From Verrucomicrobiaceae bacterium (GTDB lineage Bacteria; Verrucomicrobiota; Verrucomicrobiae; Verrucomicrobiales; Akkermansiaceae), in the NCBI GenBank assembly GCA_003820635.1, contig RPOS01000168.1, positions 1 to 6,180 on the forward strand: a stretch of 6,180 nt of DNA. Direction: 5' to 3'. This document shows, piece by piece, positions 1 through 4,944 of this stretch (positions are counted from its first letter, which is position 1; each line of letters begins with the position of its first letter). A model generated the notes under the pieces. The model had not been told where the DNA came from. It searched no databases and saw only the letters and a list, made by a program, of their open reading frames with translations. A program made the translations under genes and the position numbers.

Positions 1-87
1 CTGCTTGTTCGAGCTTGTCGATGACATGTGCGTTCTCGCTGGTTGAGCTTTTGTGCTAAGCTCTTGAGGTTCCTTGGTTTTATTTTA

Positions 88-687
88 ATGGAAGCACTCT
101 TTATTTGTTCAAAGTGTGGTCAACCTTTTGAAAGCAAGTGGCCCGCAAGTGTTCGTTCGCGTTTAAAAAAGAATGGAGCAGTTTATTGTTCAAAAGCATG
201 TTACGCAACAAAGCATGGTGCTTGGTCTAACGAAAGTAAATACCACTCGGAATACAAATCATGGGTGGCAATGAAAGGACGCTGTAGTAACCCTGGATGC
301 AGCCATTACGAACGATATGGTGGGCGTGGAATAACCTATGAAAAAGGCTGGAATGATTTCAATGAATTTTTAAAAGATATGGGGCCAAAGCCAGATCGGA
401 AAATGGAACTAGATCGTATTGACAACGATGGAAACTATTGCAAAGAAAACTGCCGTTGGGCTACGCGTAAAGAACAGACACGTAATCGTGGTGGCAGACG
501 TGCCACGCGCCTTTACACGTTTGAAGGAAAAACAATGTGTATTTCAGATTGGGCTGCAGAAGTGGGTATCAGTCCGCAGTCAATGCAGAAACGATTAAAT
601 AATAATTGGCCTTTAGAGAAGGCTTTTTCAAAAGAACGGCACGACAAAAAAGGCTCCACACATGTGAAGCCCAAAGATCAGAACTGA
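88..687 (+). CDS. HNH-type homing endonuclease (free-standing)
   Basis: Probable mobile DNA endonuclease of the phage HNH type, cutting DNA and spreading by homing. With the ATG at 88 the protein has 199 residues. A possible zinc ribbon (Cys7, Cys10, Cys34, Cys38) comes first. A YxSWxAMKxRC block with YGGRGI follows at about 56-82. The nuclease core at 106-124 reads ELDRIDNDGNY then NCRW, with a basic RKEQTRNR tail. A C-terminal helix-turn-helix-like part lies at about 150-180 (ISDWAAEVGIS). The position where classical HNH enzymes carry the first His is Asp here, as I recall for a common phage subfamily. A GTG at 28 would add 20 hydrophobic, unmotivated residues; neither start has a good ribosome site, and the ATG gives the more natural N-terminus. 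It is the only plus-strand gene, is A-rich unlike its neighbours, and overlaps the gene opposite by 10 bases, all suggesting a later arrival. Confidence 0.8.
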   Translation: MEALFICSKCGQPFESKWPASVRSRLKKNGAVYCSKACYATKHGAWSNESKYHSEYKSWVAMKGRCSNPGCSHYERYGGRGITYEKGWNDFNEFLKDMGPKPDRKMELDRIDNDGNYCKENCRWATRKEQTRNRGGRRATRLYTFEGKTMCISDWAAEVGISPQSMQKRLNNNWPLEKAFSKERHDKKGSTHVKPKDQN

Positions 688-1409
688 GTTAACGATTCTA
701 AAAAGGAACTGCGTGGCGTGTATAGAGACGCCACGTTTATGTCAGATTCCAGCTCTGTTGCTGGACGCCGAAACAGTGACTTGAGCATTTGCTCTTGCAC
801 TGTTGGCTCTTTGAGCGTCTGATTAACCAACAAGTTCTTAAGGATAAAACCCTCAAGGAATTTCTTGGCATCTAAACCAGATGCTCCAGCAGGCTGCGCA
901 GTAGCAGTAGATGAAGATGCTCCAGCAAGTTGCGCCGCTGTCGATGAAGAAGTTAGGGGATCACCCAATGTTGCTTGAGCTTCTTTGTAACGTCTCCCCC
1001 CTGGTTTAAACCCAGGAAGAGAAGATGCAACAGAAGTGCCAAAAGAATCTTTGGCATTCAAGTTTACATTTGGGTTGCCACCGAGAATTGTTGCATATGC
1101 ACGGTCGATTCCCATCTGACCTGGCTTGAAACCACGGTCGGTAAGGAATCTCTCAACGGCAGGCAACTGTTCGGCAATCGTGTATTTGCCAAGTTTTTCT
1201 TGCTTTAGATACTTGGCTCGTTCCGGCCCACCAAATTGGATTAAGCCATAGTAGTTACCGCCAGCACCGCCATACACGTTCGGCCTAAAGTTAGACTCCT
1301 GGTGGATTAACGCACCAAATTCATAGGGGTCCAGCCCAAGACGTTGCGCTGTTTGGAACACAGCTGCACGATCTTCTGGTCGTAATGTGCCAATGCGTCC
1401 GGTAGTCAT
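678..1409 (-). CDS. Lysozyme-like / lytic transglycosylase domain protein with C-terminal tail
   Basis: Probable peptidoglycan glycosidase of 243 residues. Residues 10-115 resemble the lysozyme-like fold of lytic transglycosylases: the HQESNFRP block supplies a candidate catalytic Glu38, and YGLIQF (54-59) matches the usual G-L-(M/I)-Q motif. An Ala/Ser/Thr/Pro linker (about 150-178) with two near-identical 11-12 residue units follows. The last 65 residues are predicted helical and carry two copies of a tail motif shared with neighbouring proteins (TVQEQMLKSLF at 203-213 and TPRSSFLESL at 231-240). No signal peptide is seen, so it would need a holin, or delivery within the particle. The start ATG is preceded by AGAGG at 11 bases, inside the end of the small upstream ORF, which suggests translational coupling. 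The tail could mark it as a virion-associated hydrolase and not a soluble endolysin; the sequence does not decide this. Confidence 0.78.
   Translation of the reverse strand: MTTGRIGTLRPEDRAAVFQTAQRLGLDPYEFGALIHQESNFRPNVYGGAGGNYYGLIQFGGPERAKYLKQEKLGKYTIAEQLPAVERFLTDRGFKPGQMGIDRAYATILGGNPNVNLNAKDSFGTSVASSLPGFKPGGRRYKEAQATLGDPLTSSSTAAQLAGASSSTATAQPAGASGLDAKKFLEGFILKNLLVNQTLKEPTVQEQMLKSLFRRPATELESDINVASLYTPRSSFLESLTQF
880..951 (-). repeat. Two 36-base tandem units coding a Ser/Ala/Thr linker
   Basis: Two adjacent 36-base units (880-915 and 916-951) share the identical 12-mer gatgctccagca and diverge afterwards. They encode SSSTAAQLAGA and SSSTATAQPAGA (residues 154-176 of the transglycosylase-like protein). 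The unit is a whole number of codons, so gain or loss would keep frame. It separates the catalytic domain from the C-terminal helical tail, as expected of a flexible linker. Confidence 0.7.
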
Positions 1410-1416
1410 TTTTGGT

Positions 1417-1539
1417 TTAACCTCTAGCTCCTACCCAGTTTGAACTTGCCTTGAGACCAGGGATAAAGACGGTTTGCAGCGCAAGAGCCGTAGCTAAATA
1501 GGTCAAAGTACGTTTAACAAACTTAGGGCAGAGAATCAT
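1417..1539 (-). CDS. Small hydrophobic protein, 40 aa, possible holin-like or readthrough segment
   Basis: An ATG at 1539 opens a 40-residue frame ending in TAA seven bases before the transglycosylase-like gene. The N-terminus is basic (KFVKR at 6-10) and is followed by an uninterrupted apolar stretch of about 18 residues (LTYLATALALQTVFIPGL, 12-29), then a short polar tail with one Trp. This fits a single membrane-spanning segment with the N-terminus inside, or a signal peptide. Its position just before a peptidoglycan hydrolase is where phages often carry holins, but its length is at the low extreme and no Shine-Dalgarno is seen before the ATG. The frame is also continuous with the upstream repeat protein apart from its TGA at 1629-1627, so it may be translated as an extension. 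Function is inference; reality of the gene is moderately supported. Confidence 0.45.
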   Translation of the reverse strand: MILCPKFVKRTLTYLATALALQTVFIPGLKASSNWVGARG

Positions 1540-1626
1540 GGTTTTAAAGCAACAACACTGGCTCCCATGAATCAAAGGATTCGCGTCCAGTTGGCTGGGC
1601 TTACATGCTATGCAACGCCAGGAATA

Positions 1627-2454
1627 TCAACGACTGTTGGCTTGTCCGAGTAACGAAGCAAATAATGCTGCTCGCCGTTGTTCGGCAGGGGTATTAAACG
1701 AGAAAGCCTCTAAGGAAATGTCCCCGGCTGGCTGCAGGTTGGTTGCACCAGCATAGGTTGCTTCCGCCGGATTAGTTGGAGGTGGCCCCACGAGGGGCTG
1801 AGACTGTTCGCTCAAGAAGCGATTAAACATCTGAGACTTTAGTTGATTTTCAGGAGTATTGAATGTGGTGGCTGGCAGTGGAGTTCCAACAGGTTGAAGA
1901 TCGGATGCGCCTACGTAAGAAGGAATAGACTGCATTGCACCTTCGCTCAACAAGGAGTCCGGAGCAAAAGGCAGATCTGCTGGGGCGCCCATAAGACCTA
2001 CATTGATTTGATTCTGAATGGCTTCGTAACCACTTTGGCCAGGCTTGACCTTGGCCGCAAGTTTAGGGTTGCGCTGCGCCCAAATTTGCATGCCAATATC
2101 ACGAGCAGCATTCATCTCCTCTTGGCTTTTGGCAGCAGCACGTGCTTTTTCATAACGCTGAAGCTCAGGGTCTTGTGCAGTCAATTGCGCGACCCGTGCT
2201 TTTTCAGCTTGATATGCACGCTCTGCTGGTGTCGAGGAACTAGCAAGAGGGGTTGCAGAGGCAGCTGGAGGAACAGAAGATCTTACTGGAACGGCGTAAT
2301 CTGTTTTTTGGCCCGGAAATTTGAATAAAGGAGACGCAGCCATCGGTGCAGCTGCAGCCATCTCAATAAAAGTTTTAGGCTTGGGCTGCGGTCTTTGAAA
2401 AACAGAAGATACCACGCCGGCGTCTTTAATCGCCTTAAAAATGTCCATGGCCAT
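1627..2454 (-). CDS. Repeat-containing virion or lysis-module protein of unknown function
   Basis: I do not recognise the family. The start chosen is the ATG at 2454 (275 residues). It follows GGAGG by five bases and the upstream stop by two bases (TAATTATG). A longer frame from 2466 (279 residues) would use an ATG overlapping that ribosome site, so it is less likely. Using numbering from 2466: an N-terminal segment with PKPKTFIEMA (28-37); a Pro/Ala/Ser linker (64-80); a charged, Ala-rich helical stretch, possibly coiled coil (82-140); then two repeats of about 38 residues (184-221 and 238-277), each with Y(V/A)GA(S/T)(D/N)LQP(V/A)G and FNTP followed by a helix. These repeat ends match the tail motif of the two hydrolase-like neighbours. 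No signal peptide, membrane segment or catalytic motif is seen. A structural adaptor or scaffold role is plausible inference. Confidence 0.7.
   Translation of the reverse strand: MAMDIFKAIKDAGVVSSVFQRPQPKPKTFIEMAAAAPMAASPLFKFPGQKTDYAVPVRSSVPPAASATPLASSSTPAERAYQAEKARVAQLTAQDPELQRYEKARAAAKSQEEMNAARDIGMQIWAQRNPKLAAKVKPGQSGYEAIQNQINVGLMGAPADLPFAPDSLLSEGAMQSIPSYVGASDLQPVGTPLPATTFNTPENQLKSQMFNRFLSEQSQPLVGPPPTNPAEATYAGATNLQPAGDISLEAFSFNTPAEQRRAALFASLLGQANSR
1636..1917 (-). repeat. Two diverged protein repeats, about 38 residues each
   Basis: Copy A spans 1804-1917 and copy B 1636-1755. Both start Y-(V/A)-G-A-(S/T)-(D/N)-L-Q-P-(V/A)-G, contain F-N-T-P about 18 residues later, and end in an amphipathic helix (ENQLKSQMFNRFL and AEQRRAALFASLL). 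A Pro-rich spacer of 16 residues (PLVGPPPTNPAE) lies between them. The copies are diverged at DNA level, so this is an old protein duplication and not a recent DNA repeat. Confidence 0.75.
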
Positions 2455-2456
2455 AA

Positions 2457-2918
2457 TTACCTCCAAACCTCATGTAAATAAAGACGTGAGCCAACTGCGG
2501 TGTCGGCAGGTCCAGGTAATGCCTGGATAAATTCAGCACCAGAGCGTTCGTAACGGTAACGAGCCTGGAAGGGATCTTTGTAGTTGGGAACGTACAGGAT
2601 GCCAGCAAGACGATTGGTTTCGTAGAGATAAATCTCGTCCCAAACCTTTAGCGCCTCCTTGGCATTGCTGGAGCGAATTGTGCGGTCCACGTCTCCGAGA
2701 ATGCTTTCAATTCGTGTAGAAGGTGTCGATGCAACTTCTGTTTTCTTCTCAGCCGTATCGCACCGACCAAGTTGAATGACAACCTTGTCATAGAAGTATG
2801 AATCCGGAACGGTATTCATTGCTTCCTCTAGCCTGCTGTAATCACCAGCTGGCACGGACACGGTAAAGTAGCCCAGGTGATACCTAACTCTACTTTTGTC
2901 AAAGTCAGATAACTGCAC
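2457..2918 (-). CDS. Hypothetical phage protein, 153 aa
   Basis: I do not recognise the family. The start is GTG, supported by AAAGG five bases upstream. There is no ATG upstream in frame before the AT-rich gap. The protein has a mixed N-terminal part (1-52, with apolar strands such as GYFTVSV and DKVVIQLG), a polar Thr/Ser/Lys stretch (54-68), and a helical, aromatic-rich C-terminal half (75-153, with WDEIYLYETNRLAGILY and several Tyr and Arg). No signal peptide, membrane segment or enzyme motif is seen. TPSTRIESIL (65-74) faintly recalls the C-terminal motif of the neighbours but sits mid-protein and needs a gap to align. It lies between the peptidase and the repeat protein, with 39 bases before it and a two-base gap after it, so it belongs to the same transcript. 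A structural or connector role is only a guess. Confidence 0.75.
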   Translation of the reverse strand: MQLSDFDKSRVRYHLGYFTVSVPAGDYSRLEEAMNTVPDSYFYDKVVIQLGRCDTAEKKTEVASTPSTRIESILGDVDRTIRSSNAKEALKVWDEIYLYETNRLAGILYVPNYKDPFQARYRYERSGAEFIQALPGPADTAVGSRLYLHEVWR

Positions 2919-2957
2919 GTCTACCTTTCGTTATAGTTTAATTATAAAGTAATCAAT

Positions 2958-3581
2958 TTACCCAACACCTGGCAGGGGTGACTTCATGTACTCAACCAGA
3001 AACTGTTGAGACATACTGGGTTGTGGTGCCAGGGCTTCGCCAAGCGTTTGTTCAAGCATTACCTCTTGCAGTGTCTTTTGCTTTGGTTTTGTCAGTTGCA
3101 AAAGAGACATCAGTGACGAAAGGTCGTCTCCAGAGGCTTCATTTTTTTGCTGCGTAGAAGCAACTAAATCAGCACCTGGCATGATGTCAGTCAGTTTGCC
3201 TTCTGCCGTTTTGTATCGCCCAGTAGCGAGCCATTCAAGCTGCGGATCAGTAATGTACTTTTTGCCCTCAAGTGCCAGGTGAACATGGGTGTCATGTCCT
3301 GGATCACCAGGTCCCAAAGCTTCATTAAACAGCCCAAGCTTTTGTGCTCTATAACGAAGCTCGCCGGTACGCTCCTTCCAAGACTTTGCAGGTCCTCCTT
3401 TGTAAGCAGGTGCCACATCAGGACGCCAGTCGCGAACATCAATAGCCTGGCCACCAGGGCGATAGTGATATCCAGTTGGAGAGTGCCCTTTCCCTACGCC
3501 ACCAAATTCTGGATGCTCACCAATGTTTAATCCAACTTTTTGTAAATAACGTCCAACGTCGGCAATACTTCTTTCGGCCAT
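2958..3581 (-). CDS. M15-like zinc peptidase (peptidoglycan endopeptidase candidate)
   Basis: Probable metallopeptidase cutting peptide cross-links of the cell wall. In the 207-residue product, HSPTGYHYRPGGQAIDV (33-49) followed by GHDTHVHLAL (95-104) resembles the His-Asp...His-x-His metal-site layout of M15/D-Ala-D-Ala carboxypeptidase-like enzymes. Candidate zinc ligands are His39, Asp48 and His101, with His99 also possible. The His-to-Asp spacing is two residues longer than the usual M15 pattern I remember, so it may be a relative and not a standard member. The last 50 residues are not part of the enzyme: they hold two copies of the tail motif (TLQEVMLEQTL 170-180, SMSQQFLVEYM 189-199) also seen in two neighbours. 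AAAGGA sits just before the ATG, with unusually tight spacing. It is the first gene after the terminator, so a promoter or readthrough is needed. Confidence 0.72.
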   Translation of the reverse strand: MAERSIADVGRYLQKVGLNIGEHPEFGGVGKGHSPTGYHYRPGGQAIDVRDWRPDVAPAYKGGPAKSWKERTGELRYRAQKLGLFNEALGPGDPGHDTHVHLALEGKKYITDPQLEWLATGRYKTAEGKLTDIMPGADLVASTQQKNEASGDDLSSLMSLLQLTKPKQKTLQEVMLEQTLGEALAPQPSMSQQFLVEYMKSPLPGVG

Positions 3582-3601
3582 TATCCTTTTCTTTTTATTT
3601 T

Positions 3602-3631
3602 AAAACGAAAAAACCCCTGGTTTCCCAGGGG
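3602..3631 (-). terminator. Rho-independent terminator after the HhH gene
   Basis: On the minus strand a perfect 7-bp GC-rich stem (CCCCTGG / CCAGGGG, plus positions 3614-3620 and 3625-3631) with a four-base loop is followed by six T, then CG, then four T. It lies 20 bases after the stop of the HhH protein gene and 20 bases before the peptidase start, so it divides the window into a capsid unit and a hydrolase unit. Confidence 0.92.
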
Positions 3632-3651
3632 CTTCTGCGTAAAGTAATTAA

Positions 3652-4062
3652 TCAAACCCTGACTAAGTCGGCTGCCAGAACTGCATCCCAGTCCACACGC
3701 TTAATCTGTCTTAACTGCTCAAGGCTATTAAACTTCTCACCCGATAAGGACATCTGAAGATCTTTAATCTCTCTAGCTGTCTTGACACCAATTCCCTTGA
3801 TATGATCAGCGATCATTTGGGGGGTGGCAGTATTAATGTTTAAACGTGTTTCGGGTGGGAAAACACGAGGCTCTTCTTGGGCAGCCTTATCCTTAACCTG
3901 AAGAGTTGCAACTTTTTTTGTTGCTACTTCATCTGGGGTCAATTCAGTTTTGTAAGCAGTGTAAAGGCGACCGTCCTGATCTTCGACCATGAACCAATCG
4001 CCGTTATCCCATTCGCTTACAACTTTGACGCGAGCGCCAGTTTTACGATGCTGGTAAAGCAT
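3652..4062 (-). CDS. Helix-hairpin-helix protein with SH3-like N-terminus
   Basis: A 136-residue protein in two parts. Residues 1-45 form a compact, aromatic, strand-rich segment (RVKVVSEWDNGDWFMVEDQ) that resembles an SH3- or KOW-like barrel. After a charged linker (46-70), residues 74-127 match a ComEA-type helix-hairpin-helix unit: LNINTATPQMI, then the hairpin KGIGVKTAREI (89-99), then the helix and the SLEQLRQIKRV element. HhH units usually contact DNA backbone non-specifically or mediate protein contacts. No nuclease or polymerase motif is present. It sits between capsid genes and a terminator, so a role in the head, for example touching packaged DNA or the portal, is inference. Codons end mostly in A or T, unlike the capsid genes just upstream. 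No ribosome site is visible directly before the ATG; a hairpin abuts it instead. Confidence 0.82.
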   Translation of the reverse strand: MLYQHRKTGARVKVVSEWDNGDWFMVEDQDGRLYTAYKTELTPDEVATKKVATLQVKDKAAQEEPRVFPPETRLNINTATPQMIADHIKGIGVKTAREIKDLQMSLSGEKFNSLEQLRQIKRVDWDAVLAADLVRV

Positions 4063-4063
4063 A

Positions 4064-4090
4064 AGGACCAGATGTTTTAATTCTGGTCCT
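4064..4090 (-). promoter_or_regulatory. Perfect 9-bp hairpin abutting the HhH start codon
   Basis: The minus strand reads AGGACCAGA, nine loop bases (ATTAAAACA), TCTGGTCCT, then T and the ATG of the HhH gene. The stem is perfect and ends one base before the start codon. The only purine-rich ribosome-site-like bases (AGGA) are in the 5' arm, where they are paired when folded. No T-tract follows, so it is a poor intrinsic terminator. It may lower translation of the HhH gene relative to the capsid genes, or mark an RNA end or processing site. Confidence 0.6.
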
Positions 4091-4102
4091 AGTTTAACCT
4101 AA

Positions 4103-4909
4103 TCAGCTAACGGTGCGGCCGAGGATATACTCTTCGATATCTTCGTAGCCAGGTGCGTCATCAGGTTGGATGTAGCACACTTCAACCACGAGATAGCCTT
4201 TCAGGCCAGCGTTGTAATCGGCATCAGCCAGATACACACCACCAGACACGCCAGTATCGGTGTTGGTGCCACGGGCGAACACCTTGAAGGTGGTAGCGCC
4301 ACTGAGGGCCTTGTACACGCCAGAGGGGCCCACGCCGGTCGCACCAGTGGTGGTCAGGAAAGGCGTGGAGCCGAGGGCTTGAGTGCCAGCAGCAAACACG
4401 ATCTTGGTGGATGCGTCACCAGAGGTGGTGGAGGTGAGGTTGGCCTGCGCGATAGGCTCGCCCACACCGGTCACAGCCACGGGGCCACTGGAGTCGCGAC
4501 CAAAGGTAACCACGTTACCGGTCGAGGCATACACGCCAGTAGCAACGCGACCATCGCCCCAGCCAGAAGCAACCGAGATCGCAGCGCGATAAACGAAAGC
4601 AGGTTGGGTGGCGCTACCAGAGATCACCATGCCGGTGATGTCGGGGCGGGTGTCGTCTTGGCGGTAAGGCGAAGGAACGATCACGCTCATGGTTTGGCCA
4701 TAGGTGGCTGCATCACCGGAAGTCCAGGACACAGGCACGTAACCGCGCTGTTGGAAGTAGCGGTAGCCAGGGACGGCCAGCACCGAGGTGGGGCCACCCT
4801 TGGAGTAATCATTGCTGCCGTCAGCGACGACATCAATGTTCTTATACCAGCCGTTCAGGGCATTGGTCCAGTTACCTGGATAGATCTTCTTGGAAGATAA
4901 GTAGGACAT
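4103..4909 (-). CDS. Probable head decoration / minor virion protein
   Basis: A 268-residue protein without a motif that I can name. It is rich in Gly, Ser, Thr, Val and Ala with short alternating strands (residues 85-225), typical of beta-rich virion surface proteins, and ends in an acidic segment (DDAPGYEDIEEYILGRTVS). The N-terminus is Tyr/Trp-rich. There is no signal peptide or membrane segment. It follows the capsid gene by 35 bases, has a clear GGAG site seven bases before the ATG, and shares the capsid gene's G/C-ending codons, suggesting both are made in large amounts. A gene directly after the major capsid gene is often a decoration protein; tail tube or fibre protein is the main alternative. 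The role is inferred from context and composition. Confidence 0.6.
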   Translation of the reverse strand: MSYLSSKKIYPGNWTNALNGWYKNIDVVADGSNDYSKGGPTSVLAVPGYRYFQQRGYVPVSWTSGDAATYGQTMSVIVPSPYRQDDTRPDITGMVISGSATQPAFVYRAAISVASGWGDGRVATGVYASTGNVVTFGRDSSGPVAVTGVGEPIAQANLTSTTSGDASTKIVFAAGTQALGSTPFLTTTGATGVGPSGVYKALSGATTFKVFARGTNTDTGVSGGVYLADADYNAGLKGYLVVEVCYIQPDDAPGYEDIEEYILGRTVS

Positions 4910-4944
4910 TTATTTCTCCGTTAAATTGGATTTATTTTTCTTTA

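Noticed and set aside
28..87. GTG at 28 as the start of the HNH protein
   Set aside because: It adds a hydrophobic, Leu/Phe-rich stretch before the zinc-ribbon-like start and has no ribosome site; the ATG at 88 gives a normal N-terminus.
880..951. Direct repeats as a CRISPR or mobile-element footprint
   Set aside because: Only two imperfect units, in frame, coding a Ser/Ala linker within one gene; no spacers or terminal inverted repeats.
1540..1626. Possible tRNA or structured RNA between the repeat protein and the small ORF
   Set aside because: Only short 4-5 bp hairpins (GAATC/GATTC, CCAG/CTGG) are found, with no cloverleaf and no T-arm consensus.
1843..2328. Plus-strand frame of 161 residues opposite the repeat protein
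   Set aside because: Cys/Arg/Trp-rich composition typical of antisense frames; the minus frame shows internal protein repeats and a strong ribosome site.
2941..2969. TATAAT on the minus strand upstream of the 153-residue gene, as a promoter
   Set aside because: The -10 match is perfect, but no acceptable -35 lies 16-18 bases upstream and the gap is AT-rich, so chance is likely.
4166..4900. Long plus-strand frame of 244 residues antisense to the decoration gene
   Set aside because: It mirrors the minus-strand gene, is filled with His/Gly/Arg of low complexity, and has no ribosome site. The minus frame has the ribosome site and the virion-like composition.
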